64,000 nt of DNA from Octadecabacter sp. B2R22 (GTDB lineage Bacteria; Pseudomonadota; Alphaproteobacteria; Rhodobacterales; Rhodobacteraceae): positions 124,001 through 188,000 of the forward strand of contig NZ_JAHKQJ010000010.1 of the NCBI RefSeq assembly GCF_018861045.1, written 5' to 3'. Under the pieces are notes generated by a model that was not told the origin of the DNA, did no database searches, and worked only from the letters and a program-made list of their open reading frames with translations. Positions 1-9,052 of the stretch are shown piece by piece. The stretch's first letter is position 1, and every line of letters starts with the position of its first letter. Position numbers and translations under genes: made by a program.

Positions 1-92
1 TCGCGCCGGGGACTGGCATGACATACAACGGCATGCGCAAGATCGAAGATCGCGCGAACCTTATCGCGTATCTCGACAGCCTCGACGGCTAA
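1..92 (+). CDS. C-terminal fragment of a class I cytochrome c
   Basis: Only the last 29 codons lie in the window; the 5' part is cut by the edge. The readable tail contains PGTGM followed about ten residues later by EDRANLIAYLDSL. This is the usual end of small soluble or membrane-anchored class I c-type cytochromes: the Met in the PGT-M motif is the sixth heme ligand and the R-x-N/D-L-I-A-Y-L helix closes the fold. The CxxCH motif is outside the window, so the exact subtype (c550, c552 or CycM-like) cannot be given. A hairpin terminator follows the stop codon. Confidence 0.7.
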   Translation, partial: APGTGMTYNGMRKIEDRANLIAYLDSLDG

Positions 93-113
93 GTTAGACG
101 CAATCGAATTTTT

Positions 114-143
114 GAAAGGCCGCTCAGTTTGGGCGGTCTTTTG
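114..143 (+). terminator. Rho-independent terminator after the cytochrome c gene
   Basis: The arms around GGCCGCTC and GGGCGGTC pair with a short AGTTT loop, including G-U pairs, and run into TTTT. It lies 20 bases after the cytochrome stop codon and before the yej promoter region. Confidence 0.6.
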
Positions 144-273
144 CGTTGTGGAATCCGAAAACTGGGCGGCTGTCGGCCTAAATCACGCAGTTGTCACGTA
201 ATCTCAACTTGAATGTTAGCCCTTCGCCGTCCTAGCTTATTTATAAGGAATTTTCCGCAAGCAGGAGCGCCAA

Positions 274-2205
274 ATGGCCAAAGCACAACATCACTCTCAT
301 GCCCCACGATCCAAGGCGGCAGTTCAGACCCAACAATTGGGGCTTTCAAAATGGGGGATGTTGCTGGCTGGCTCAGTATTGGTAATTGGTGCGGCAAGCA
401 TGCTGCGCGCTGACAGCCATGAAGAAGTGATCATCTCGCATGGGTATACAAACTTCGGAGAGCTGAAATACCCAGTCGACATGGCGCATTTGGATTACGT
501 CAATCCCGACGCCCCAAAAGGCGGCGAGATGAGCCTTTGGACCCAAGGCACGTTTGATACCTTCAATAATTTCACCCGTGAAGGCGCAACAGCAGCGGGC
601 ACAACGATCCTTTACGAAAGCATCATGACCGCCACGGCAGATGACCCATATGGGTCGTATTGTTATCTTTGCACCACGATCGAGTACCCAGAAAGCAAAG
701 ACTGGGTGATCTTCAATCTGCGCGATGATGTTACGTTTTCTGATGGTTCGGCGTTTACTGCCGAAGATGTGGTGTTTTTCCACGAGCTGATCATGGATCA
801 AGGCTTGCCTGAATATGTGGCCGTTGTTGAAGGCTATGTTGAAAAGGTCGAAGTCCTCGACACGCACCGTGTGCGTTTCACCTTCACCCCCGAGGCTCCG
901 CGCCGAGACGTGATCGGCATCGCCGGAAGCAACCGTGCGTTTTCCAAAGCGTGGTTTGCGGAAACTGGCGCTCGGCTTGATGAAAGCACGGATGTGCCGT
1001 TCCTTGGCACGGGGGCATATGTTCTTGGCAGTTACGACACCAATCGAAACGTTGTCTATCAACGGGATCCGAATTGGTGGGGCGCAGAGCACCCGATGAA
1101 TGTCGGGCAGGCCAATTTCGATTCGATCCGCTATGAGTATTTCACGGATAGCGCTGCGGCGTTTGAGGCTTTCAAAGCGGGCGAATACACCTTCCGTCAA
1201 GAAAGCTCTTCGTTGCAGTGGGCCACAGGGTACGAGTTCCCTTCCATCGAAAACGGTTGGGTGCGCAAAGAAGAACTGCCAGACGGCACGATTGGCTCTG
1301 CGCAGGCGTTTATTTTCAACCTTCGGGACGAAAGATTTCAGGACCCTAAGGTGCGCGAAGCTATTCGTCTGATGTTCAACTTTGAATGGTCAAACGAAAC
1401 CTTGTTCTACGGGCTTTATGATCGCGTCGAATCGTTCTGGCAGAATACCGACCTTCAGGCGCAAGGCGTGCCATCCGAAGCTGAGCTGGCTCTGCTTCAA
1501 CCGCTCGTTGATGAGGGCCTGCTTGATGCTTCTATCTTGACGGATGAGGCCGTTTTGCCGCCGACATCGAGTGCGGGCCGCCCAACAGATCGCACGAACC
1601 TGCGTCTTGCATCCGCCCTTTTGGACGAAGCGGGCTGGATTGCCGGCGATGACGGGATGCGCCGTAAGGACGGACAAGTGCTTGAGGTGGAGTTCTTGTC
1701 AGCGTCCCCCGGTTTTGATCGCATCATTAACCCTTACGTCGAAAGCCTGCAGCGTTTGGGCGTGGACGCGACCCTGAACCGAGTGGATTTCGCGCAATAC
1801 GTTGAGCGTCTGGATGCACCGTCTGATTTTGACATGATTACCCACACAATGACCCAAGGGTTTGAGCCGGGTAGCGGTCTGCGCCAATGGTTCGGGTCTG
1901 AAACGGCGGCGGACAGTTCGCGCAACCTGATGGGGCTTGAAGATCCTGCAGTTGATCGTCTTTTGACAAACGTCATCAACGCGACGGGTCTGGAAGAAAT
2001 GACAGTCGGAACCCAAGCGATCGATCGCGTGTTGCGCGCCAAAGGGTTCTGGGTTCCACAGTGGTACAAGTCGACCCACACGGTCGCCTACTACGATATC
2101 TATGAGTATCCTGAAAACTTGCCGCCATTTTCGCTGGGGAATACGTCGTTCTGGTGGTACAACGCCGAAAGAGCAGAAGAATTAAAAGCTGCGGGCGCTT
2201 TCTAG
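274..2205 (+). CDS. yejA: Periplasmic peptide/oligopeptide-binding protein YejA (SBP family 5)
   Basis: A 643-residue extracytoplasmic solute-binding protein, family 5. It begins with about 30 polar residues and then a hydrophobic export segment (around residues 27-45) ending near RADSHEE. The mature N-terminus carries the VNPDAPKGGEMSLW / GTFDTFNNF signature typical of YejA, which feeds short peptides, and in enterobacteria microcin C, to the YejBEF importer. The start is supported by an AGGAG ribosome site eight bases upstream. It is the first gene of a four-gene operon, 40 bases before yejB. The true substrate here is unknown; oligopeptides are the safest inference. Confidence 0.9.
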   Translation: MAKAQHHSHAPRSKAAVQTQQLGLSKWGMLLAGSVLVIGAASMLRADSHEEVIISHGYTNFGELKYPVDMAHLDYVNPDAPKGGEMSLWTQGTFDTFNNFTREGATAAGTTILYESIMTATADDPYGSYCYLCTTIEYPESKDWVIFNLRDDVTFSDGSAFTAEDVVFFHELIMDQGLPEYVAVVEGYVEKVEVLDTHRVRFTFTPEAPRRDVIGIAGSNRAFSKAWFAETGARLDESTDVPFLGTGAYVLGSYDTNRNVVYQRDPNWWGAEHPMNVGQANFDSIRYEYFTDSAAAFEAFKAGEYTFRQESSSLQWATGYEFPSIENGWVRKEELPDGTIGSAQAFIFNLRDERFQDPKVREAIRLMFNFEWSNETLFYGLYDRVESFWQNTDLQAQGVPSEAELALLQPLVDEGLLDASILTDEAVLPPTSSAGRPTDRTNLRLASALLDEAGWIAGDDGMRRKDGQVLEVEFLSASPGFDRIINPYVESLQRLGVDATLNRVDFAQYVERLDAPSDFDMITHTMTQGFEPGSGLRQWFGSETAADSSRNLMGLEDPAVDRLLTNVINATGLEEMTVGTQAIDRVLRAKGFWVPQWYKSTHTVAYYDIYEYPENLPPFSLGNTSFWWYNAERAEELKAAGAF

Positions 2206-2245
2206 GCTCCGACAGTTGGCAAAAAGACCAAAAAGGCTACGCTGA

Positions 2246-3463
2246 ATGGGCGCCTATATCCTCAAACGATTGCTTCTTGTGATCCCGACGTTGCTTGGGA
2301 TCATGATTATCAACTTCGTGCTGATTCAGTTCGTGCCCGGTGGCCCGATTGATCAAGTCATCGCGCAGATGGAAGGGGGCGGAGACGTCTTTGAAGGCAT
2401 CTCTGGCGGCGGGTCAGAGCTGCTTGAGAACGAAAGCGGTGATAGCGTTGCATCCCGTGGTTTGCCGCAAGAATTTCTGGACCAGCTCCAAGTCGAATTC
2501 AATTTCGCACGGATCGTTTGCGATGTCGGGTTCACAGGTGAACCTGACCTAAGTGCGGATGAGTGTAATCCAGTCCCAATCCCCGCAATCGAACGTTTTT
2601 TCCTGATGATGTGGGATTACATGCGGTTCGATTTCGGTGAGAGCTATTTCCGGTCTGTGTCGGTCGTCGGCCTTGTCATGGAAAAGATGCCTGTATCAAT
2701 TACGCTGGGCCTTTGGTCCACGTTGATTGCTTATATGGTTTCGATCCCGCTGGGCATTCGAAAGGCTGTTCGCGATGGGTCTTCGTTTGATACGTGGACC
2801 TCTGCGGCGATCATTGTTGGTTATGCGATACCCGGGTTCTTGTTCGCCATTCTGCTTATCGTTTTGTTTGCCTCGAACAACTGTTTCAGGCTGCCATTCG
2901 GAATATCGGATTTCTTCCGCGAAAACGTAACGTGGCTTTATAATTCGAACCCGACCTGCATGCGATTGTTCCCACTGCGGGGGCTAACGTCATCGGATTT
3001 TGACCAGCTGAGCACGTGGGGACAGATCAAGGATTACTTCCATCACATCGCACTGCCAGTGTTGGCCTCAACCATTTCAGCGTTTGCGACTTTGACGCTG
3101 CTGACCAAGAACAGCTTTTTGGATGAGATCAAGAAGCAGTATGTCATTACGGCCAAGGCCAAAGGCCTGTCAGAAGCGCGCGTTCTTTATGGCCATGTCT
3201 TCCGCAACGCGATGTTGATCGTGATCTCGGGCTTTCCGGCGCTGTTCATTGGCGTGTTTTTTGGTGGGTCCCTAATTATCGAAACGCTGTTCTCGTTGGA
3301 TGGGCTTGGCCGTCTCGGGTTTGAAGCGACATTGCAACGCGACTATCCGGTGATGTTTGGCACGTTGTTTGCGTTCTCTCTCATGGGGTTGGTTGTCGGG
3401 ATTATCACCGACATTACCTACGTGCTGATCGATCCGCGCATTGATTTCGAGAGGAGAGGGTGA
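2246..3463 (+). CDS. yejB: ABC importer permease YejB
   Basis: A 405-residue inner-membrane permease of the BPD_transp_1 family. The N-terminal helix ([19 protein letters not shown]) is typical of DppB/OppB/YejB proteins. A long periplasmic loop (about residues 35-125, Gly-rich at its start) separates it from the permease core, as in YejB. The core ends with the usual segment around [12 protein letters not shown] and [11 protein letters not shown]. Its stop codon overlaps the yejE start, so the two are probably translated together. It pairs with YejE to form the membrane channel. Confidence 0.9.
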   Translation: MGAYILKRLLLVIPTLLGIMIINFVLIQFVPGGPIDQVIAQMEGGGDVFEGISGGGSELLENESGDSVASRGLPQEFLDQLQVEFNFARIVCDVGFTGEPDLSADECNPVPIPAIERFFLMMWDYMRFDFGESYFRSVSVVGLVMEKMPVSITLGLWSTLIAYMVSIPLGIRKAVRDGSSFDTWTSAAIIVGYAIPGFLFAILLIVLFASNNCFRLPFGISDFFRENVTWLYNSNPTCMRLFPLRGLTSSDFDQLSTWGQIKDYFHHIALPVLASTISAFATLTLLTKNSFLDEIKKQYVITAKAKGLSEARVLYGHVFRNAMLIVISGFPALFIGVFFGGSLIIETLFSLDGLGRLGFEATLQRDYPVMFGTLFAFSLMGLVVGIITDITYVLIDPRIDFERRG

Positions 3464-4605
3464 TGACTGACTTAGCTCCTCCTCCTCCGACAAAACGCTG
3501 GTATCATTTGTCGCCGTTGAACCGACGTCGCTGGACGAACTTCAAACGCAATCGCCGCGCGTTCTGGTCGCTTTGGATATTCCTGTTCCTGTTTGTGATG
3601 TCGCTGTTCGCCGAATTCCTTGCCAATGATAAACCGATCTTGGTCAGCTATCGCGGTGAAATCCGGATGCCGATTTTCCAGTTCTACTCAGAACGTGACT
3701 TCGGCGGGGATTTCCCGACACAGGCGGAATACAAAGACATTGAGGTCAAGTGCCTGATCGAAACCGGCGGGCTTGTCGATTGTTTTGACGAACCTGAAGC
3801 GCTTATCGAAGCAGCGCAAACCGGTATCGATGATCCTGATTTTGAAAAGGGTTGGCTGATCTGGCCACCCGTGCCCTACAGCTACAATACCATCGTCGAC
3901 ATTCCCGGTGTGGCCCCGTCGCCACCGGATGAAAACAACTGGCTGGGGACCGACGATACAAAACGTGACGTGGTCGCACGGGTGATCCACGGGTTCCGCC
4001 TTTCGATCTTGTTCACGATTATCGTTACGTCTTGCGCGTCGGTCATCGGGATCATCGCGGGTGCTGTTCAGGGATACTTTGGCGGCTGGGTTGATCTGGT
4101 GTTTCAGCGACTTCTGGAAATCTGGGGCTCAACCCCGTCGCTGTACGTGATCATCATTCTATTTGCGATTTTGGGGCGCAGTTTCTGGCTGCTTGTCTTC
4201 TTAACAATTCTGTTTGGCTGGCCCGCTTTGGTTGGCGTGGTGCGCGCCGAGTTCCTGCGCGCTCGAAATTTGGAATACGTCCGTGCGGCCAAGGCGCTGG
4301 GTGTTCGGGATCGCACGATAATGTTCCGCCACATGCTGCCAAACGCGATGGTGGCGACGCTGACGATGTTGCCGTTCTTGATTACAGGCACAATTGCGAC
4401 ACTGGCGTCTCTCGACTTTCTTGGCTTCGGCCTGCCATCCTCGGCCCCGTCACTGGGTGAAATGACACTACAAGCCAAACAAAACCTGCAAGCGCCTTGG
4501 TTGGGCCTGACAGCTTTCGTCACCTTTGCGGTTATGCTGTCGCTGCTCGTGTTTATCTTTGAGGGCGTGCGTGATGCCTTTGATCCGCGAAAGACATTCT
4601 CATGA
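3463..4605 (+). CDS. yejE: ABC importer permease YejE
   Basis: A 380-residue permease of the DppC/OppC/YejE type. The N-terminus has a basic stretch (RRRWTNFKRNRRAFWSLW) before the first membrane helix, then a periplasmic insert (about residues 55-165), then the permease core with the cytoplasmic EAA-like loop (EYVRAAKALGVRDRTIMFRH) that contacts the ATPase. I chose the ATG at 3463 because it forms a TGATG overlap with yejB and sits six bases from AGGAG. A GTG at 3460 is the alternative. The gene overlaps yejF by four bases (ATGA). Confidence 0.9.
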   Translation: MTDLAPPPPTKRWYHLSPLNRRRWTNFKRNRRAFWSLWIFLFLFVMSLFAEFLANDKPILVSYRGEIRMPIFQFYSERDFGGDFPTQAEYKDIEVKCLIETGGLVDCFDEPEALIEAAQTGIDDPDFEKGWLIWPPVPYSYNTIVDIPGVAPSPPDENNWLGTDDTKRDVVARVIHGFRLSILFTIIVTSCASVIGIIAGAVQGYFGGWVDLVFQRLLEIWGSTPSLYVIIILFAILGRSFWLLVFLTILFGWPALVGVVRAEFLRARNLEYVRAAKALGVRDRTIMFRHMLPNAMVATLTMLPFLITGTIATLASLDFLGFGLPSSAPSLGEMTLQAKQNLQAPWLGLTAFVTFAVMLSLLVFIFEGVRDAFDPRKTFS

Positions 4606-6188
4606 GCGCCCGTGTCCTAGACGTTCAAAACCTCACGGTTGATTTTCGCCAAGACGGGGAAACCACCCACGCTGTGCGCGGTGTAACCTTCCATGTCGAT
4701 AAGGGTGAGACGGTGGCGCTGGTGGGCGAGTCCGGTTCGGGTAAATCAGTGTCCGCACTGTCGACCGTGCAGTTGCTTGGTGACAGTGCGACCGTCGGTG
4801 GGTCTATCACCTATGAAGGCACCCAGATGGTCGGCGCACCTGAAAAAGACCTTCGACGTATTCGCGGCAACGACATCAGTTTCATTTTCCAAGAGCCGAT
4901 GACGTCTCTCAACCCGCTGCACACCATCGAAAAACAGCTGCGCGAGTCGATTGAGCTGCACCAAGGATTGCGCGGCGATGCGGTGCGCGTCCGCATCATC
5001 GAACTGCTGACACAAGTGGGTATCCACGAAGCAGAGCGGCGTTTGATGTCTTATCCGCACCAGTTGTCTGGCGGGCAACGACAACGTGTCATGATCGCTA
5101 TGGCGCTGGCCAACGGGCCTGAGATGCTGATTGCGGATGAGCCAACGACCGCGTTGGACGTAACGATCCAAGCGCAAATTCTTGAATTGCTGGCTGATCT
5201 GAAACGCGACCTTGGAATGTCGATGTTGTTTATCACCCATGACCTGACCATCGTGCGCAAGATTGCGGACCGTGTCTGTGTCATGAAAGACGGTGAGATC
5301 GTCGAGCAAGGCCAAACGGCCGAGATTTTTGCCAACCCGCAGCATCCCTATACCCGCACCCTTCTTGAAGCCGAAAGCACTGGCTACCCCGATCCAGTCG
5401 ATCCCACTGCCAAAGTGGTCGCAAAGACGAAGAACCTGAAGATATGGTTCCCTCTGACGTCTGGCTTGTTGCGGCGCACAACGGGCTACGTGAAAGCGGT
5501 CAACGATGCGACGCTCGAAGTACGTGCTGGCGAGACGTTGGGTATTGTTGGTGAATCAGGGTCCGGTAAGACGACGCTGGCCCTTGCGATGATGCGTTTG
5601 ATTTCATCGGAAGGGCGCATCGCCTTTATGGGGCAGGACCTTCAGGGCTTGAAAGAAGGCCAAATGCGTCCACTGCGGTCTGAGATGCAGATCGTGTTTC
5701 AGGATCCCTATGGGTCACTGTCGCCTCGTATGACGGTTGAACAGATCATCGCAGAAGGGCTGACAATTCACGGCACGGCGCAGGGTAAAAACTCGCGTGA
5801 GATGGTTGCGGACATCATGAAAGAAGTCGGCCTCGCGCCAGAATTGATGGACCGATATCCGCATGAGTTTTCGGGCGGGCAACGCCAACGGATCGCGATT
5901 GCGCGGGCCATGATCCTGCGACCAAAACTTCTGGTGCTTGATGAACCGACCTCGGCATTGGATATGACAGTGCAGGTGCAGATCGTCGAACTGCTACGTA
6001 ATCTGCAAAAGAAGTATCAGCTGGCCTATCTGTTCATCAGCCACGATCTAAAGGTCGTCCGCGCGCTGTCCCACAAAGTCATCGTGATGAAACGCGGTGA
6101 CGTGGTTGAGGCAGGGGATGCCGATGCTATTTTTGACAACCCACAAACAGAATACACCCGCGAACTGATGAAAGCGGCGTTTGACTAG
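4602..6188 (+). CDS. yejF: Fused two-domain ABC ATPase YejF
   Basis: A 528-residue protein with two complete ABC ATPase domains in tandem, replacing the separate DppD and DppF subunits. Walker A motifs GESGSGKS (about residue 42) and GESGSGKT (about residue 316) are each followed by an ABC signature (LSGGQRQR, FSGGQRQR) and a Walker B (LIADEPTTALD, LVLDEPTSALD). The spacer after the first domain holds the oligopeptide-transporter tail (NPQHPYTRTLLEA), repeated at the C-terminus. Last gene of yejABEF; its stop overlaps the stop of the convergent FAH gene by two bases. Confidence 0.93.
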   Translation: MSARVLDVQNLTVDFRQDGETTHAVRGVTFHVDKGETVALVGESGSGKSVSALSTVQLLGDSATVGGSITYEGTQMVGAPEKDLRRIRGNDISFIFQEPMTSLNPLHTIEKQLRESIELHQGLRGDAVRVRIIELLTQVGIHEAERRLMSYPHQLSGGQRQRVMIAMALANGPEMLIADEPTTALDVTIQAQILELLADLKRDLGMSMLFITHDLTIVRKIADRVCVMKDGEIVEQGQTAEIFANPQHPYTRTLLEAESTGYPDPVDPTAKVVAKTKNLKIWFPLTSGLLRRTTGYVKAVNDATLEVRAGETLGIVGESGSGKTTLALAMMRLISSEGRIAFMGQDLQGLKEGQMRPLRSEMQIVFQDPYGSLSPRMTVEQIIAEGLTIHGTAQGKNSREMVADIMKEVGLAPELMDRYPHEFSGGQRQRIAIARAMILRPKLLVLDEPTSALDMTVQVQIVELLRNLQKKYQLAYLFISHDLKVVRALSHKVIVMKRGDVVEAGDADAIFDNPQTEYTRELMKAAFD

Positions 6189-6877
6189 GCTTCGTAGCTG
6201 ACGGAGACGGGGGATAGACCTTCGATTTCACAAACGCATGTTTGCCCCCGCTCAATCGGACCGACGCCAGATGGCGTGCCTGTCATGATGACATCGCCGG
6301 GCTGAAGCGTGACGAGGCCAGACAGTGTGGCGATGATTTCGGGCACGGACCAGATCATCTGTGACAGATCACCATTCTGGCGCACGTCACCATCGACCAA
6401 ACAGCGAATGGCGCCTGAAGTCGGGTGGCCGACCTCGGATACGGGGTGAACAAGACCGATGTTGGCGGATTGATCAAAACCTTTACCCATATCCCACGGC
6501 TTGCCGCGTTTCTTGGCAGCCCCCTGTAAATCGCGGCGCGTGAGATCGTTACCAACGGCATAGCCATAGATATGACGCAGCGCCTCTTCCTCAGCGATAC
6601 TCGTGCCACCGCGCCCGATCACCACGACCAGTTCCGCCTCATGGTGGAGGTTCTCTGTCGCAAGCGGGAAGGGGATCGTGCGGCCTGACGGCACATATGC
6701 GCTGGCCGGCTTCATAAAGAAGATCGGCGGATCGGCCTTGGGATCGCCGCCCATTTCGGTGACGTGTTCCGCATAGTTTTGGCCGACACAGAAAATCCGG
6801 TGCATTCCGACATAGTGGTCGGCTTTGCTGCTTTTCAGTTTCGGGATGCCGGGTGCTTGTACGTCTAAAACCGCCAT
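6185..6877 (-). CDS. Fumarylacetoacetate hydrolase (FAH) family protein
   Basis: A 230-residue single-domain FAH protein. It shows the family core: GxNYAEHVTEMG near the start, FFMKPASAYVPSG, the metal-binding HHEAELVVVIG segment, GNDLTRRDLQ, and a TGTPSGVGPI motif near the C-terminus. Relatives act as acylpyruvate hydrolases, oxaloacetate decarboxylases or in aromatic-acid degradation; the substrate cannot be read from sequence. It is convergent with yejF and lies 17 bases downstream of the dacC-like gene on the same strand, so it may share that transcript. Confidence 0.8.
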   Translation of the reverse strand: MAVLDVQAPGIPKLKSSKADHYVGMHRIFCVGQNYAEHVTEMGGDPKADPPIFFMKPASAYVPSGRTIPFPLATENLHHEAELVVVIGRGGTSIAEEEALRHIYGYAVGNDLTRRDLQGAAKKRGKPWDMGKGFDQSANIGLVHPVSEVGHPTSGAIRCLVDGDVRQNGDLSQMIWSVPEIIATLSGLVTLQPGDVIMTGTPSGVGPIERGQTCVCEIEGLSPVSVSYEA

Positions 6878-6894
6878 GGTGTTTCCTCGGGCTG

Positions 6895-8307
6895 TTATTC
6901 AGGCCCGATCATGAAACACGTGGTGCCACGGGCTTGCAAGCGTGCACATGCACGTTCCGCACCATCACGGGTCAACCCCATGAAATTGGCGTCAAAGCCG
7001 CGGCTGGATTGATTTACACGTCGCAATGATCCGTCCAGCGTGGACATTTCATTCAAAGCGACGCGCAAAAGTACACGTTCTGCCTGATACCGAGACCCGT
7101 AGCGGCCCACGTTCACACCCCAAAGACGACTGCCAGAGGTAGAGATGCGGGTGACGATTTCAGGTTCGTTCGGGGTCGGGCTGGCCTGTTGGACAGCGGC
7201 AAGAACGACATCGGAGGGTCGCGAAGGCGGCGCTTCGCTGGCTTCGGGCGCTGCTGCCGCGGTTTGAATAACGTCTGCGACGACGTCTTGGACCGCGTCA
7301 GCATTCACAGCGACAAGAGCTTCAGCAACTTCTGGAACATCAGGCACAGCACGTGCCTGTGGGCGTAGGGACCGCGCAACCAGACCGTTTACGCGAACTG
7401 TGCGGGCTGTCGTGCCTGGGGCAGGGGTGTCAGCGCCTGCGCTTTGCGGACCAACAGGGCGTGGACGGTCAATGCGGGCCGTACTTGGTGCGCGGGCAAA
7501 ACCCATATCAAGCAATTCAGCAACGCGTGCGTTACGGGCAGCAGTGGAAGACCCGCCAAACATTGTTGCGATGATGCGTTCTTGTCCACGTTCAGCGGAT
7601 GCAACAAGGTTGAACCCTGCGGCGCGTGTGTAACCAGTTTTGATGCCATCTGCGCCGCGATAGGCGTTCAGGAAACGGCGGTTTGTGTTGGCAACTTCGC
7701 GCACACCAGCGTCGGTCGTGATGCGGCCAAAGATGTTATAATACTGGGGATAATCGTAGATGATGTGACGACCAAGCACGGTCATATCGCGTGCGGTGGA
7801 CAAATGGCCTGCTTCGGTCAGCCCGTGGGCATTGCGGAATGTTGTACGGCTCATGCCCATGGCTTGGGCTGTTGCTGTCATACGGCGGGCAAAGGCGGCT
7901 TCGTTGCCTTCCAAGGCAATCCCGATCGCGGTCGCGGCGTCATTGGCGGACTTAACGCCAGCAGCTCGGATCAAATAACGGAACTGGATACGTTGGCCTG
8001 TTACCAAACCCAATTTGCTGGGCGGTTCGTTCGCGGCCAACGGAGTGATTGTCACCATGTCATCTAGACTGATTTCACCGCGCTCAATTGCCTGAAACGC
8101 AATATAGAGCGTCATCATCTTGGTCAGGGACGCCGGATGCAACTGGGTGTCAGCATTGCGCGAATGCAAGACCTCACCTGTTCGGGCATCCATTACCATA
8201 GCGGCATAGGGCGCGGCTCGACCTGTGGCGGGCGCAAGTGCGGCCAACAGGAGTGTCATCAATAGAAGAATACCCGCCAACGCGGGGTGTTGAATACGAC
8301 GTTTCAC
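6895..8307 (-). CDS. dacC: D-alanyl-D-alanine carboxypeptidase with C-terminal SPOR domain
   Basis: A 470-residue low-molecular-weight penicillin-binding protein. A signal peptide (about residues 1-31, ending GRA-A) is followed by the SxxK catalytic motif S60-L-T-K63, S120-A-N122 and K222-T-G224 of the PBP5/6 family. A long linker rich in Ala, Pro and Val (about 285-390) leads to an approximately 75-residue SPOR domain that binds denuded septal peptidoglycan. The DacC-SPOR fusion is common in Rhodobacteraceae and suggests trimming of pentapeptides at the septum. The gene name is by family; dacA/dacC cannot be separated here. Confidence 0.88.
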   Translation of the reverse strand: MKRRIQHPALAGILLLMTLLLAALAPATGRAAPYAAMVMDARTGEVLHSRNADTQLHPASLTKMMTLYIAFQAIERGEISLDDMVTITPLAANEPPSKLGLVTGQRIQFRYLIRAAGVKSANDAATAIGIALEGNEAAFARRMTATAQAMGMSRTTFRNAHGLTEAGHLSTARDMTVLGRHIIYDYPQYYNIFGRITTDAGVREVANTNRRFLNAYRGADGIKTGYTRAAGFNLVASAERGQERIIATMFGGSSTAARNARVAELLDMGFARAPSTARIDRPRPVGPQSAGADTPAPGTTARTVRVNGLVARSLRPQARAVPDVPEVAEALVAVNADAVQDVVADVIQTAAAAPEASEAPPSRPSDVVLAAVQQASPTPNEPEIVTRISTSGSRLWGVNVGRYGSRYQAERVLLRVALNEMSTLDGSLRRVNQSSRGFDANFMGLTRDGAERACARLQARGTTCFMIGPE

Positions 8308-8690
8308 GCCACTGCCTCTTTACTGCCTCGTGAGCCCCAGTTTTGTCGGGGTCTCCTTATTATGGAATAAGGCTAACATAGGGCGACGGTTCAGAAAATA
8401 CCTTATTTTCAAAGGCTTTTGGTGTGGCATCCCTGCACAGGTAGGGCTTGGGGAACCATATCTAGCGGTCGTCTTCAAAATTACCCCCTAGATGCTGAAA
8501 TATGGCAACAATGCGGCAGGTGATAATATTGTTGTGACCGCGGGGCGTGGGACGTTGCCCCGCACGACGCGATGCAAAAAAAAACCGTTTACCGATCACG
8601 TCATTGCACGCCCCCTTTTCATAAGCCCCATGAAGGCTATATTAAGCGGCTGACATCACACTGAGCCGGCGAGTCGGCAAGGGAATCGAT
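8308..8690. other. 383-bp divergent intergenic region between dacC and clpS
   Basis: No credible gene. It must hold the promoters of dacC (leftward) and clpS (rightward). Visible structure: CCTTATT-ATGG-AATAAGG, a perfect 7-bp inverted repeat at 8355-8372 lying 48 bp upstream of the dacC start, with a further CCTTATT copy at 8401-8407; GCGGGGC/GCCCCGC, a perfect 7-bp inverted repeat at 8540-8563; and a run of nine A at 8576-8584. Neither repeat is followed by a T-run in either direction, so they are not obvious terminators. Confidence 0.6.
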
Positions 8691-9032
8691 ATGCTGCAAG
8701 ACATCATCATGATGGCCGACAAGAATGAAGACGACGATGGTGACATCGGCGTTAAACTTGAAACGCGCCCAAAAACAAAACGCCCACCTTTATATAAGGT
8801 GATGATTTTGAACGATGATTATACTCCGATGGAGTTCGTTGTGCATGTCTTGGAACGCTATTTCGGCATGACCCATGACCAATCCGTAGAGCTGATGCTT
8901 ACCGTTCACCAAAAAGGGTTGGCGGTTGTTGGTGTGTTTTCCCATGAAATTGCTGAGACTAAGGTGGCCCTTGTGATGGACCTTGCAGCACGTCACGAAC
9001 ACCCCCTGCAGTGCACAATGGAGAGAGAGTAG
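8691..9032 (+). CDS. clpS: ATP-dependent Clp protease adaptor ClpS
   Basis: A 113-residue adaptor that delivers N-degron substrates to ClpAP. The core has the family pattern [28 protein letters not shown], with the [10 protein letters not shown] segment that lines the N-end-binding pocket, then [19 protein letters not shown]. The N-terminal arm is acidic ([10 protein letters not shown]). The chosen ATG follows AAGGGA by seven bases; ATGs at 8709 and 8712 are alternatives that give the more usual MADKNEDD beginning. clpA is not adjacent in this window. Confidence 0.93.
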   Translation: MLQDIIMMADKNEDDDGDIGVKLETRPKTKRPPLYKVMILNDDYTPMEFVVHVLERYFGMTHDQSVELMLTVHQKGLAVVGVFSHEIAETKVALVMDLAARHEHPLQCTMERE

Positions 9033-9052
9033 GCCGCGCGCCCTCTTAGCTC

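Noticed and set aside
8540-8563. GC-rich hairpin as a terminator
   Set aside because: In the plus direction it is followed by A, not T; in the minus direction the T-run comes before the stem.
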